Origin: Salinicola halimionae
GTDB lineage: Bacteria > Pseudomonadota > Gammaproteobacteria > Pseudomonadales > Halomonadaceae
Assembly (NCBI RefSeq): GCF_003206065.1
Contig: NZ_PZJQ01000004.1
Coordinates: 370,864 to 434,863 of the forward strand
Length of the DNA: 64,000 nucleotides
Reading direction: 5' to 3'
The position numbers and the translations under genes were made by a program. This document shows positions 52,745 to 63,416 of the stretch, one piece after another. The notes below the pieces were generated by a model, which had not been told where the DNA came from, did not search any database, and worked only from the letters and a program-made list of their open reading frames with translations. Position 1 is the first letter of the stretch. Each line of letters starts with the position of its first letter.

Positions 52745-54064
52745 ATGAGACTTGCCCTGTTTGTTTCAAGCATAGGGATCGCGGGCCTGGGGGTCTGTTC
52801 CGCTGCCATGGCGCAGAGCACGGAAATCACCGTGGCCACCGTGAACAACCCCGACATGGTGACGATGCAGAGCATGATGTCAGCGTTCAAGGAGGCCCAC
52901 CCGGACATCAAGGTGAACTGGGTGACGCTGCCGGAAAACGAGTTGCGTCAGAAAGTGACCACCGACATCGCCAGCGGTGCCGGCCAGTACGACGTGGTCA
53001 CCGTGAGTAATTACGAGACGCCGATCTGGGCGCAGAACGATTGGCTCACGCCGATGGAGAACCTGCCTGACAGCTATGATGTCGATGACCTGCTCACGCC
53101 GGTCAAGGATGGGCTGTCGGTGGATGGCACGCTCTATGCGTTGCCGTTCTATGCGGAGTCCTCGGTGACCTACTACCGCAAGGATCTGTTCGAGAAGGCC
53201 GGTATCGAAATGCCGGACAAGCCGACCTGGACCCAGATCGACGAGTTTGCTTCCAAGATCCACTCACCCTCGGACGGCGTCTACGGGATCTGCCTCCGCG
53301 GGTTGCCGGGCTGGGGGCAGAACATGGCGTTGTTCGGCACCATGGTCAACAGCTTCGGCGGGCGCTGGTTCGACATGGACTGGAAACCGCAGCTGACCAG
53401 CGATGAGTGGAAGAACGCGGCCAATGCGTACGTCGATCTGCTCAACGATTATGGCCCTCCGGGGGTGACCTCCAACGGCTTCACCGAGTCCGAGACCCTG
53501 TTCGCCAACGGCCAGTGCGGCATGTGGGTGGATTCTACCGTTGCGGCCAGTTACGTCAGCGACCCGGAAACCTCGCAGATCGCCGACAAGGTAGGTTTCG
53601 CTCAGGCGCCTCATGAGAAGACCGAGAAAGGGTCCAACTGGCTATTCACTTGGGCATTGGGCGTGCCACAGTCCTCTAAGCACCAGGAAGCTGCGAAGAC
53701 CTTCGTGGAGTGGGCGACTTCCAAGGATTACATCCAGGCGGTGGCGGATGACAAGGGCTGGCTGGCGGTGCCGCCGGGAACGCGACAATCGACTTATGCC
53801 AGTGACGACTACGTCAAGGCAGCGCCGTTTGCACCGCTGGTCGAGACGGCGATCAAGAGCGCCAGTCCCAACGACCCCAGCGCGCAGGAAGTGCCTTACA
53901 CCGGCGTGCAGTTCGTCACCATTCCGCAGTTCCAGGCGATCGGCACCCGTGTCGGCCAGCTGATGGCGGCGATGCTCTCGGGTGAGAGCAGTGTCGACGA
54001 AGCGCTTCAGCAAGGGCAGACCTTCACCGACCGCATCATGCAGCAGACCGGCAAACCGCAGTAA
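52745..54064 (+). CDS. mtlE: Polyol ABC transporter substrate-binding protein
   Basis: This 439-residue periplasmic protein has a signal peptide cleaved near AMA-QS (residue 23) and the cluster D/MalE-like fold with TVNNPDMVTMQ, GQYDVVTVSNYE, YYRKDLFEKAG and GMWVDST. It is like MtlE of pseudomonads and SmoE of Rhodobacter, which bind mannitol, sorbitol and arabitol. It is the first gene of the operon and is followed by a stable hairpin that could raise its message level over the permease genes. GAGAGGAA precedes the ATG. Confidence 0.93.
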   Translation: MRLALFVSSIGIAGLGVCSAAMAQSTEITVATVNNPDMVTMQSMMSAFKEAHPDIKVNWVTLPENELRQKVTTDIASGAGQYDVVTVSNYETPIWAQNDWLTPMENLPDSYDVDDLLTPVKDGLSVDGTLYALPFYAESSVTYYRKDLFEKAGIEMPDKPTWTQIDEFASKIHSPSDGVYGICLRGLPGWGQNMALFGTMVNSFGGRWFDMDWKPQLTSDEWKNAANAYVDLLNDYGPPGVTSNGFTESETLFANGQCGMWVDSTVAASYVSDPETSQIADKVGFAQAPHEKTEKGSNWLFTWALGVPQSSKHQEAAKTFVEWATSKDYIQAVADDKGWLAVPPGTRQSTYASDDYVKAAPFAPLVETAIKSASPNDPSAQEVPYTGVQFVTIPQFQAIGTRVGQLMAAMLSGESSVDEALQQGQTFTDRIMQQTGKPQ

Positions 54065-54075
54065 ACGAGGTACGG

Positions 54076-54107
54076 GACACCGCCGATCGGGGTCGATCGG
54101 CGGTGTC
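54076..54107 (+). other. Intercistronic hairpin between mtlE and mtlF
   Basis: GACACCGCCGATC and GATCGGCGGTGTC form a perfect 13-bp stem with a 6-base loop, 11 bases after the mtlE stop. No T-tract follows. Such hairpins behind binding-protein genes protect the 5' message or partly stop transcription, giving excess binding protein. Confidence 0.7.
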
Positions 54108-54179
54108 GCTACGTAAGCTGGAGCTGTCCAAGTCGGATTAGTGGTTGCATCGAGCAATCCAACGCCACGGGAATTCCGC

Positions 54180-55103
54180 ATGAAAGCCATTTCTCGAACT
54201 GCCCCGAGCGCTGAAGAAACCGGCGCTCGTTCGTTCGCTCGTACCACGCGACTGCTGATGGCACCGGCAGTCATCTTCCTGCTGATCTGGATGCTCGTGC
54301 CGCTGGCAATGACCATCTACTACTCGTTCCAGCAGTACAACCTGATCATGCCGATGTACAACGGCTTCGCCGGGTTGAATAATTTCGCGATTCTGCTGGG
54401 CGATCCCACTTTCTGGAAGTCGCTAGCCAATACTCTGATCATCGTCGCGGCCAGTCTGGTCGTCACGGTGTGCCTGGGGTTGGCGCTGGCGCTACTGTTC
54501 AATCGTACTTTCGTCGGCCGCGGCGTGGCTCGAACGCTGGCGGTGGCGCCATTTTTCGTCATGCCGGTCGTGACCGGTCTGATCTGGAAGAACATGCTGT
54601 TCCATCCGGTCTTCGGTCTGTTCGCCTGGATGGCCCGGCAGCTGGGGCTGGAGCCGGTCGACTGGCTCGCCCATTACCCGATGCTGTCGGTGGTCATCAT
54701 GATTACCTGGGAATGGACGCCGTTCGCACTGTTGGTGTTGCTGACCGGCCTACAGTCCCTGCCGGAAGATCAGGTCGAAGCGGCCAAGCTCGATGGCGCC
54801 AGCGCCTGGCAGGAATTTCGGCATATCGTGATTCCGCACCTGGGCCAGGTGCTGTATGTCGTGGTGATGCTGGAAAGTATCTTCTTCCTGACCTCGTTTG
54901 CCGAGATCTATACCACCACCGGTGGTGGTCCCGGCACCGCGACCACCAATCTTCCGTACTACATCTTTCAGACCGTGTTCCAGCAGAACGACATCGGCAT
55001 CGCGTCGGCGGCAGCCATCGGCGCCGTGATCCTGGCGAACATCTTCGCCATCATGCTGATTCGCTTCATTGCCGGAAACCTCAATGCGGGGGCCGCACGA
55101 TGA
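54180..55103 (+). CDS. mtlF: Polyol ABC transporter permease (MtlF-like)
   Basis: This 307-residue MalF-type permease has six membrane segments and the EAA loop EAAKLDGASAWQEFRHIVIP (about residues 214-233), which contacts the ATPase. ATG at 54180 has GGGAA 7 bases upstream; a GTG at 54141 would add 13 residues. It overlaps mtlG by ATGA. It forms the membrane pore with MtlG for mannitol, sorbitol or arabitol uptake. Confidence 0.93.
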   Translation: MKAISRTAPSAEETGARSFARTTRLLMAPAVIFLLIWMLVPLAMTIYYSFQQYNLIMPMYNGFAGLNNFAILLGDPTFWKSLANTLIIVAASLVVTVCLGLALALLFNRTFVGRGVARTLAVAPFFVMPVVTGLIWKNMLFHPVFGLFAWMARQLGLEPVDWLAHYPMLSVVIMITWEWTPFALLVLLTGLQSLPEDQVEAAKLDGASAWQEFRHIVIPHLGQVLYVVVMLESIFFLTSFAEIYTTTGGGPGTATTNLPYYIFQTVFQQNDIGIASAAAIGAVILANIFAIMLIRFIAGNLNAGAAR

Positions 55104-55924
55104 GATCGAAACGTTCTACCAACGCGGCCATGGGCGTGCTGGCCTGGATCGTGGCGCTATTGATTTTCTTCCCGATCCTTTGGTTGTTGCTGACCTCGTT
55201 CAAGACCGAGCAGCAAGCCTTTACGGTCGTGCCGAATTTCTTTTTCTCGCCGACACTGGATAGCTTCAAGGCTGCATTGGCACAGGGTAGCGGCTATTGG
55301 CACTACGCCTGGAATTCGGCGTTGACGGCTATCGTCTCGACCATCATCGGTCTGGCGCTGGCGGTGCCGGCGGCCTATGCGATGGCCTTCTATCCCAATA
55401 AACGCACCGATTTTCTGCTGGTATGGATGGTTTCGACCAAGTTCATTCCGGCCGTCGGCGTGCTGATTCCGATCTATCTGGTCTACAGCGCGGTCGGGCT
55501 TTTGGATAATGCGCTGGGGCTGACTCTGTTGTTCACCGCGATGAACCTGCCGATCATCGTGTGGATGGTCTACTCCTACTTCCGCGACATCCCCAAGGAT
55601 ATCGTCGAGGCGGCCGACATTGATGGCGCCAGTATCATGCAGACGCTGTTCAAGGTAGTGCTGCCGCTGGCGCTGCCAGGACTGGCCTCGACCGGGCTGC
55701 TGGCATTGATCCTGGCGTGGAATGAGTCGTTCTGGAGCATCACCATGACTGACCACAGTGCAGCGACACTGGCGGTTTACATCGCCTCGTTCAAGAGTGC
55801 CGAAGGACTCTACTGGGCCAAGATGTCCGCTGCTTCGGTGCTGGCCATCGCGCCGATCATCGTGCTCGGTTGGTTCACGCAACGCCAGATGGTCAGAGGC
55901 CTGACTTTCGGCGCCGTTAAATGA
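55100..55924 (+). CDS. mtlG: Polyol ABC transporter permease (MtlG-like)
   Basis: This 274-residue MalG-type permease has six membrane segments and the EAA loop EAADIDGASIMQTLFKVVLP (about residues 172-191). The long open frame upstream is a shadow of mtlF; the true start is ATG at 55100, overlapping the mtlF stop. It pairs with MtlF. The ATPase gene follows after 45 bases. Confidence 0.93.
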   Translation: MRSKRSTNAAMGVLAWIVALLIFFPILWLLLTSFKTEQQAFTVVPNFFFSPTLDSFKAALAQGSGYWHYAWNSALTAIVSTIIGLALAVPAAYAMAFYPNKRTDFLLVWMVSTKFIPAVGVLIPIYLVYSAVGLLDNALGLTLLFTAMNLPIIVWMVYSYFRDIPKDIVEAADIDGASIMQTLFKVVLPLALPGLASTGLLALILAWNESFWSITMTDHSAATLAVYIASFKSAEGLYWAKMSAASVLAIAPIIVLGWFTQRQMVRGLTFGAVK

Positions 55925-55969
55925 TCGGCTATCACGCCGCTAACGAATCTATTTCAGAGGGCTAACGAG

Positions 55970-57118
55970 ATGGCCATCGTCGAACTCAAGAATGTCGCCA
56001 AGAACTATGCCCAGGGTCTCGTTGCCAAGGGCAAAGGCGACAAAAGCAGCAATGCGGTCGATAATTTCAACCTCGTTACGCGCGACGGTGAATTCGTCGT
56101 GCTGGTGGGGCCATCGGGATGCGGTAAATCCACCACCATGCGCATGATCGCCGGGCTGGAGCGCAATACCGAAGGTGCGATACTGATCGATGGCAAAGAC
56201 GTCAGTCAGGTGCCGCCCAAGGAACGCGACATCGCGATGGTGTTCCAGAGCTACGCGCTCTATCCGCACATGACCGTGGCCGAGAATATGGCGTTCAGCT
56301 TGAAGCTGAAAAAACGTCCCGCGGCGGAGATCAAAACGCATGTCGATGAAGCAGCGCAGACGCTGGGTATCCAGCATCTGCTAGATCGCAAGCCTCGCGA
56401 GCTCTCCGGCGGGCAACGTCAACGGGTCGCGCTGGGGAGGGCGATCGTGCGTGATCCGCAAGTATTCCTGATGGATGAGCCGCTATCCAACCTGGACGCC
56501 AAGCTCCGCGTGGATATGCGTGCCGAAATCGTCAAGCTGCACAAACGTCTCAACGTGACCACGTTCTACGTCACCCACGACCAGGTCGAAGCCATGACCA
56601 TGGGCGAGCGCATCGTGGTGATGAAGGACGGCAAGATTCAGCAGATCGATACGCCGATCAATCTCTACGAGTTCCCGGCCAACCGTTTCGTGGCCGGGTT
56701 CATCGGTAACCCGTCGATGAACTTTCTGCGCGCTAAGCATGCCGATGGGGTCGTCAGTGGCGACGGTTACCAGCTGTCGCTGGACGGTGGCCACAGGCCA
56801 GCGGTGATATCTCGGAAAATGGTGGATGTCTGGGTCGGTATTCGTCCCGAGCATCTTCGGCTGAGCGACGCTACGGCAACCAATCGCATCCAAGGCACGG
56901 TAGACGTGGTCGAGACGCTGGGGGCGGTGACCGTGGTGCAACTGAGCGTAGGCGAGCACTCCGTCACCGCGCAGCTACCCGGTCATCAGAAGGTCGAGCT
57001 CGGTGACACGCTGACCCTGTCCTGCGATAGCGACAAGTTGCATCTGTTTGACGACGAGAGCGAGCTGGCCATTGGCCGCGAATCGACGGCGCAGCCCTCG
57101 GCAGCCGCCGAAGTCTGA
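55970..57118 (+). CDS. mtlK: Polyol ABC transporter ATP-binding protein (MtlK-like)
   Basis: This 382-residue MalK-type ATPase has Walker A GPSGCGKST (47-55), Q-loop VFQSYALYPHM, signature LSGGQ (145-149), Walker B VFLMDE (165-170), H203 in VTHDQ, and a C-terminal TOBE regulatory domain. A Lys/Gly-rich insertion of about 10 residues (around 17-28) sits before the first strand end, unlike SmoK or MalK. GAGGGCTAACGAG precedes the ATG. It powers import by MtlFG. Confidence 0.95.
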   Translation: MAIVELKNVAKNYAQGLVAKGKGDKSSNAVDNFNLVTRDGEFVVLVGPSGCGKSTTMRMIAGLERNTEGAILIDGKDVSQVPPKERDIAMVFQSYALYPHMTVAENMAFSLKLKKRPAAEIKTHVDEAAQTLGIQHLLDRKPRELSGGQRQRVALGRAIVRDPQVFLMDEPLSNLDAKLRVDMRAEIVKLHKRLNVTTFYVTHDQVEAMTMGERIVVMKDGKIQQIDTPINLYEFPANRFVAGFIGNPSMNFLRAKHADGVVSGDGYQLSLDGGHRPAVISRKMVDVWVGIRPEHLRLSDATATNRIQGTVDVVETLGAVTVVQLSVGEHSVTAQLPGHQKVELGDTLTLSCDSDKLHLFDDESELAIGRESTAQPSAAAEV

Positions 57119-57178
57119 TCGACCGAGGCGCGGCGTTCAGCATTTTCCCCGGGCAGTGACTTTTTCAGGAGAAACCCT

Positions 57179-58654
57179 ATGCCATCGTTGAATTCGACGG
57201 CCCTCGAGTCACTCGAGGATACCGTCGCCCAGCCATCCTATGATCGTAGCCGGATCACGCCGGGTATCGTGCACTTTGGCGTTGGCGGTTTTCATCGTGC
57301 GCACCAGGCGATGTATCTCGATGATCTGATGAATCGAGGCGAGGCGCTGGACTGGGGTATCGTCGGCGTGGGTGTGATGCCCGGCGATCGCCGGATGCAG
57401 GCCGCGCTGTCCGCTCAGGACCATCTCTACACGCTGGTGGTCAAGCATCCAGACGGCGAGTATCAAGCCCGAGTCATCGGCTCGATCATCGACTACCGCT
57501 ATGCGCCGGACGATATCGAAGGAACGCTGGAATTGTTGGCAGACCCCAAGATTCGCATCGTCTCGCTGACGGTGACCGAGGGTGGCTACAACTTCCATCA
57601 TGTGACGGGTGAATTCGATCTGGGCAACGAAGAGGTACAGCACGACCTGGCCTCGCCGCAGACACCCAAGACGACCTTCGGGATCGTCGCCGAGGCGCTG
57701 GCGCGGCGGCGAGAACGCGGCATCGAGCCGTTCACCGTGATGTCCTGCGACAACATTCAGGGTAATGGCGAAGTCGCTCATAAGATGTTCGTGGCCTACG
57801 CCAGAGCGCGGGACGCGGAACTGGGCGACTGGATCGATGCCAACGTGCATTTTCCCAATTCGATGGTCGACCGCATCACACCGGTCACCACCGACGCGGA
57901 TATTGAAGAAATTCACCAGCGTTTCGGTATCGAGGATCGCTGGCCGGTGGTGTGCGAGCCTTTTACCCAGTGGGTGCTGGAAGATCATTTCAACAGCGGT
58001 CGGCCCGCCTACGATCAGGTCGGCGTGCAGCTGGTCGACGACGTCATGCCCTACGAATTGATGAAGCTGCGTCTGCTCAATGCCAGCCATCAGGCCCTGA
58101 CCTATTTCGGCTATCTGGCCGGCTACCGCTATGCTCATGAAGTGTGTCAGGACCCGCTGTTCGTCGATTTTCTGCTCGACTACATGAACCGTGAGGGCAC
58201 GCCGACTCTGCGCCCGGTACCGGGTGTCGATCTCGACGACTACAAGCACACGCTGATCGCGCGTTTCGCCAATCCGGAAATCAAGGACACCCTGGCGCGG
58301 CTATGTGCCGAAAGCTCGGATCGCATTCCCAAATGGCTACTGCCGGTGATCCGGGAGCAGTTGGCGCAGGGTGGCGAAATCCATCGCAGCGCCGCGGTCG
58401 TGGCCAGCTGGGCGCGCTATGCCGAGGGGGCCGACGAGCAGGGCGAGCCGATCACCGTCGTCGATCGACTCAAGGATGAATTGATGGCGATCGCCAAGCG
58501 CAATCGCGACGAGCCGACCGCGTTCATCGAGAATCGTCAGCTGTTCGGGGATCTGGCCGACGATGAACGTTTTCGTTCGGCCTATCTCGATGCGCTCGAG
58601 CGGCTCTACCGTGACGGTGCGCGGGCGTGTGTCGAGTCTCTCGTGGGCCATTGA
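57179..58654 (+). CDS. mtlD: Mannitol/arabitol 2-dehydrogenase (polyol-specific long-chain dehydrogenase)
   Basis: This 491-residue NAD-dependent dehydrogenase is close in length to the Pseudomonas fluorescens mannitol 2-dehydrogenase (493). It has the nucleotide motif GVGGFHRAHQ (34-43) and the catalytic KxxxxNxxH set at K296, N301 and H304. It oxidises mannitol to fructose, arabitol to xylulose, and sometimes sorbitol. It follows mtlK by 60 bases with AGGAG before the ATG and precedes a xylulokinase, which suggests pentitols or mixed substrates. Confidence 0.95.
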   Translation: MPSLNSTALESLEDTVAQPSYDRSRITPGIVHFGVGGFHRAHQAMYLDDLMNRGEALDWGIVGVGVMPGDRRMQAALSAQDHLYTLVVKHPDGEYQARVIGSIIDYRYAPDDIEGTLELLADPKIRIVSLTVTEGGYNFHHVTGEFDLGNEEVQHDLASPQTPKTTFGIVAEALARRRERGIEPFTVMSCDNIQGNGEVAHKMFVAYARARDAELGDWIDANVHFPNSMVDRITPVTTDADIEEIHQRFGIEDRWPVVCEPFTQWVLEDHFNSGRPAYDQVGVQLVDDVMPYELMKLRLLNASHQALTYFGYLAGYRYAHEVCQDPLFVDFLLDYMNREGTPTLRPVPGVDLDDYKHTLIARFANPEIKDTLARLCAESSDRIPKWLLPVIREQLAQGGEIHRSAAVVASWARYAEGADEQGEPITVVDRLKDELMAIAKRNRDEPTAFIENRQLFGDLADDERFRSAYLDALERLYRDGARACVESLVGH

Positions 58655-58738
58655 CGTCAGCGGCTAACGGGGTAAGGTCGGCGCTCGTGCCGGCCACGGA
58701 GCCAAGCCGGAATGGGAACTGATCAAGGGATGGAAGCG

Positions 58739-60226
58739 ATGTATATCGGCGTGGATTGTGGCACCCAGAGCACCAAGGTCGTGGTGGTCGACGGTGACGA
58801 CGGACGCATCGTTGGCGAAGCCTCTCGTTCCCACAAGCTGGAGCAGGGCGACCACGGCCGGCGGGAGCAGCGTGTCGAGGAGTGGACCGAAGCCTTTCGG
58901 GGCGCGCTCGAGGAAGCCCTCGGCGATGCCGGCGTGAAGGCAAATGTGGTTCGAGGTATCGGGATCTCGGGGCAGCAGCACGGCATGGTCGCGCTGGATG
59001 ACGATGGCACGCCGGTGCATCCGGCCAAGCTCTGGAACGACACCGAAACGGCGGAGTGGAATGAACGACTGATCGATCAGCTCGGCGGTGAGCAGGGCTG
59101 CATCGACAAGCTCGGGCTGGTCCTGCAGACCGGCTATACCGCCTCCAAGATTGCCTGGCTTCGTGAAACGCACCCGCAGGCCTATCGACGGATCGCCACG
59201 TTGCTGTTACCGCACGACTATCTCAACTTCTGGCTGACCGGCGAGCGTGTCGCCGAACCCGGTGACGCTTCCGGTACCGGCTACTTCGATACGCGAGCGC
59301 GAACCTGGCGTCGTGATGTGTTCGAACTCATTGCGCCGGAACTCGACTTCGACAGCGTGCTGCCGAGGCTGATCGGCTCCCGGGAGGCGGTAGGCAAGGT
59401 GCGCCCGACATTGGCACGCGAGCTTGGGCTCAACGAAGACGTTCTCGTCTCCAGCGGCGGGGGCGACAACATGATGGGCGCTATCGGCACCGGCAACATC
59501 GAACCGGGGCGGGTCACGATCAGCTTGGGCACTTCAGGCACCATCGCCGTGCATTCTTCCGATCCTGTGATGCCGGACAACGCCATGGTGGCCAACTTCT
59601 GTGCCAGTCACGACGGCTGGCTGCCGTTGATCTGCACCATGAACGTGACCTCGGCCACGACGACGCTGAGGGAACTGGTCGGACTCGATATCGACGGTTT
59701 CAACCGCGCTGTCGCCAAAGCCGAGCCGGGGGCGGGCGGGATTACGCTATTGCCGTTCTTCAGTGGCGAACGGGTACCGGCGCTGCCCCATGCACAGGCG
59801 AGCATGAGCGGCATGACGAACTTCAATACCACGCCGGAAAACCTGTGCCGTGCCGCCGTCGAGAGCGCAACCTTCGGGTTGCGCTACGGTCTGGAGCTGC
59901 TCGGTCCGCTGGCCAGTCAGGCGACTCAGATACGTCTGGTCGGGGGCGGCGCAAAAAGTGCGATATGGCGCCAGATCGTGGCCGATGTTCTCGACGTCGA
60001 GGTGGTCTGTCCGCAGGTCACCGAGGCGGCGGCTTTCGGTGGCGCGATTCAGGCGCGCTGGTGCGATGATCGTGAGTCAGAGGTGGCGCTGGACACGCTT
60101 TGCCAAAACTGGGTGCGACTGGACGACTCCACGCTGACAAGGCCTCGACCAGAGACAGTCGCGGCTTACCACGGTATTTATCGGCGCTATCGTGAAGCGT
60201 TGAGCCGTGAGTATGGTATCGCTTGA
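58739..60226 (+). CDS. xylB: Xylulokinase
   Basis: This 495-residue FGGY-family kinase phosphorylates D-xylulose to xylulose 5-phosphate. It begins MYIGVDCGTQSTK (ATP site), has the GISGQQHGMV block, the catalytic aspartate in SSGGGDNMMGAIG, GTSGTIAV, and the LVGGGAKSAIWRQI block. ATG at 58739 fits the fold start and has AAGGGA about 9 bases upstream; ATGs at 58730 and 58712 are alternatives. It links the dehydrogenase product to the pentose phosphate pathway. Confidence 0.93.
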   Translation: MYIGVDCGTQSTKVVVVDGDDGRIVGEASRSHKLEQGDHGRREQRVEEWTEAFRGALEEALGDAGVKANVVRGIGISGQQHGMVALDDDGTPVHPAKLWNDTETAEWNERLIDQLGGEQGCIDKLGLVLQTGYTASKIAWLRETHPQAYRRIATLLLPHDYLNFWLTGERVAEPGDASGTGYFDTRARTWRRDVFELIAPELDFDSVLPRLIGSREAVGKVRPTLARELGLNEDVLVSSGGGDNMMGAIGTGNIEPGRVTISLGTSGTIAVHSSDPVMPDNAMVANFCASHDGWLPLICTMNVTSATTTLRELVGLDIDGFNRAVAKAEPGAGGITLLPFFSGERVPALPHAQASMSGMTNFNTTPENLCRAAVESATFGLRYGLELLGPLASQATQIRLVGGGAKSAIWRQIVADVLDVEVVCPQVTEAAAFGGAIQARWCDDRESEVALDTLCQNWVRLDDSTLTRPRPETVAAYHGIYRRYREALSREYGIA

Positions 60227-60493
60227 AGCGCTCGTATCATCGAGTGATGACGCCTCATGCATTGAAATCCCCCAGACCTTGAAATCGAGCCTGGGACCCC
60301 TCACTGACGGTTACTAGAGCGAGGCTTTCCCGATGAAGTTCGCCCTTTGCAGATCGCCTTCCTCGATGTCGATGCTCGGTTACGGGCGGCGACTCGGTTC
60401 GAGCACGGCGGCGACCGCCGCACATCGGTGTTATGCTTTCAGTATCAGGATTGCGATGGTACGCAATCACACACCAGGACGATGGAGCGATTC

Positions 60494-61450
60494 ATGACAC
60501 AGCAACTCGACTCTCTCAAACAACTTTCCATGGTGGTTGCCGACACCGGCGATCTGGATGCCATTCGCCGCTATCAGCCGCACGACGCAACCACCAATCC
60601 CTCGTTGATTCTCAAGGCCTTCGATCTCGAAGGCTACCAGTCGTTGATCGATGAGACGCTGAGCGCGGTCAAGTCGGAAGTGTCCGATGCCGACTCGCGA
60701 GTCGATGACGCAGTCGACCGTCTCTGCGTGGCGATCGGCACCGAAATCACCAAGATCATTCCGGGCCGTGTCTCCACCGAAGTGGCAGCCAAGCTCTCCT
60801 TCGACGAGGAAGCCAGCGTCGAGAAGGCTCATCATCTGATCAAGCTTTACGAGAAGCAGGGTGTCTCCAAAGATCGCGTGCTGATCAAGCTCGCGTCTAC
60901 CTGGGAAGGCATTCGCGCCGCCGAAAGGCTTGAGAAGGAAGGTATCCGCTGCAACCTGACGCTGCTCTTCTCCGATGCTCAGGCCCGCGCCTGCTTTGAA
61001 GCCGGTGTCTACCTGATTTCGCCGTTCGTCGGTCGCGTCACCGACTGGTACAAGAAATCCACCGGCACCGAGTCCTACGCGCCGGACGAAGATCCGGGTG
61101 TCAAGTTCGTGCGGGGCGTCTGCGACTATGCCGCTCAGTACGGCTATGAAACCGTGGTCATGGGCGCAAGTTTCCGCAATACCGATCAGATCCTGGCGCT
61201 TGCTGGCTGCAACCGCCTGACCATCTCGCCGGCACTGCTCGAGGAACTCTCCTCGGCGGATGGTGAAGTCCAGCGCAAGATCACCGATCAAGGTAGCGGA
61301 AAGCCGCGCGAAGACCGTATCGGCGAAGCACAGTTCCGCTGGGAACATAACGAGGACGCCATGGCGACCGAGAAGCTCGCTGAAGGCATTCGTACTTTCG
61401 CCGCCGACCAGAAGAAGCTGGAAGGTCTGCTGGCCAAGCGTCTGGGCTGA
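60494..61450 (+). CDS. tal: Transaldolase
   Basis: This 318-residue class I aldolase transfers dihydroxyacetone units between sugar phosphates. It matches E. coli TalB (317), with D17 in VVADTGD, the Schiff-base K132 in [11 protein letters not shown], and the [11 protein letters not shown] and [13 protein letters not shown] blocks. ATG at 60494 has GGAG 7 bases upstream. It is 267 bases from xylB, possibly with its own promoter, but functionally continues the pentitol pathway. A strong terminator follows. Confidence 0.97.
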   Translation: MTQQLDSLKQLSMVVADTGDLDAIRRYQPHDATTNPSLILKAFDLEGYQSLIDETLSAVKSEVSDADSRVDDAVDRLCVAIGTEITKIIPGRVSTEVAAKLSFDEEASVEKAHHLIKLYEKQGVSKDRVLIKLASTWEGIRAAERLEKEGIRCNLTLLFSDAQARACFEAGVYLISPFVGRVTDWYKKSTGTESYAPDEDPGVKFVRGVCDYAAQYGYETVVMGASFRNTDQILALAGCNRLTISPALLEELSSADGEVQRKITDQGSGKPREDRIGEAQFRWEHNEDAMATEKLAEGIRTFAADQKKLEGLLAKRLG

Positions 61451-61470
61451 TGTCCTACCGCAGTATGATA

Positions 61471-61503
61471 CGAAGACACCCGGCCATGCGCCGGGTGTCT
61501 TCG
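61471..61503 (+). terminator. Strong terminator after tal
   Basis: CGAAGACACCCGGC and GCCGGGTGTCTTCG make a perfect 14-bp stem with a 5-base loop, then TTTAA. It marks the end of the polyol/pentose locus. Confidence 0.9.
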
Positions 61504-61555
61504 TTTAAGGGCCTACAGCCATCCGAACTTGACGCCAAGCGCCAATTGACTCGAC

Positions 61556-62551
<996 letters not shown>

Positions 62552-62589
62552 GAGCGCTCTCGTCGAGAAGTGAGTGGACGCTCGTTAGC

Positions 62590-62615
62590 GCCCTCATGAT
62601 CCTCATCATGAGGGC
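62590..62615. terminator. Perfect 11-bp hairpin between TPR and oxidoreductase genes
   Basis: GCCCTCATGAT and ATCATGAGGGC form an 11-bp stem with a 4-base loop. It is 84 bases beyond the TPR stop and 38 bases before the oxidoreductase ATG, without a T-tract. It could be a terminator or a leader hairpin. Confidence 0.45.
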
Positions 62616-62698
62616 ACCTGAGATGAATGCAACCGATCCTTGCTGCCGAGCTTCACTTTGACTCTTAGCGTCACCGGATTTTCGGACGGAGTATACGT

Positions 62699-63397
62699 CT
62701 AGATGTCTTTCAGCAGGGCCTGAATTTCCTGACGGCGCCCGGCATCGGCCGTCTCTCTGCCAAGACGCGGCGCGGCCGCCATAGCCTTGTCGAGTGCCTG
62801 ACGGGCTTGCGCGTCATCGCCCTGATCGTGGAGAAAGTCAGCCCAGAAGTAGTTGCTATCGATACCGTCGGGGTTGACGCTCAAGCCTTTCTGCAGCAGC
62901 TGTCGCGCCTTGTCGTCGTCACCGAAACTGATCGGCCAGCCGGGTACCTGATGATAGAGCGTGCCCAGGCTGGTATAGGCCGAACCGTTCAGCGTTTCGG
63001 GGTCGATCGATAGCGCCTGCTCGAACTCCGAGCGCGCGTCCTTCACCTGAGACAGGGCGCTCAGGCCGCCCTCGGCCCCGGCCTGGGAGCCTCGTATGAT
63101 CCCCGCCCAGGTATGCAGCTCGGCGCTTTTCGGTTGCGCTTTCAGCAATGCCAGAGCGCGTTGATAAAGCTGCTCGAAGGCATCGACACGCCGCGCTTCC
63201 GGTGTCTGATACTGAATATTGGCCCAGCGGCTTTGGAGTTCGTGCAGGCCTGCTGCGATCGCTGCTGTCGAGTCCGTGGTCGACGCCGTCGAGGATTCCG
63301 CCGCCAACGCCATGGAGCTGTCGGTTAGCGCGATGCCTGACGTTGTGGCGAGAACCATGGCGAAGGCCATTGCTTTAAGAGAAAGATGTGCTGTCAT
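62699..63397 (-). CDS. Periplasmic TPR-repeat protein
   Basis: This 232-residue protein has a signal peptide (hydrophobic MAFAMVLATTSGIAL core, cleavage near residue 33) and several tetratricopeptide helices, with SEFEQALSIDPETLNGSAYT and LLQKGLSVNPDGIDSNYFWA patterns. It probably scaffolds or binds proteins in the periplasm; no partner is visible. ATG at 63397 has GGGAG 6 bases upstream. It lies 19 bases after the SDR gene, so the two form an operon. Confidence 0.82.
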   Translation of the reverse strand: MTAHLSLKAMAFAMVLATTSGIALTDSSMALAAESSTASTTDSTAAIAAGLHELQSRWANIQYQTPEARRVDAFEQLYQRALALLKAQPKSAELHTWAGIIRGSQAGAEGGLSALSQVKDARSEFEQALSIDPETLNGSAYTSLGTLYHQVPGWPISFGDDDKARQLLQKGLSVNPDGIDSNYFWADFLHDQGDDAQARQALDKAMAAAPRLGRETADAGRRQEIQALLKDI

Positions 63398-63416
63398 GGT
63401 GATCTCCCGTTTCGAC

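Noticed and set aside
52745-52820. Lipoprotein signal in MtlE
   Set aside because: The residues before the cysteine (LGVC) do not fit a lipobox, and an AMA-Q signal peptidase I site follows.
54470-55099. Long upstream extension of the mtlG frame
   Set aside because: It lies inside mtlF in another phase; the coupled ATG at 55100 is the natural start.
57209-58249. A 346-codon open frame opposite mtlD
   Set aside because: Antisense shadow of a confidently assigned dehydrogenase; no family pattern.
60467-61348. A 293-codon open frame opposite tal
   Set aside because: Antisense of transaldolase whose catalytic residues align exactly; the reverse frame is meaningless.
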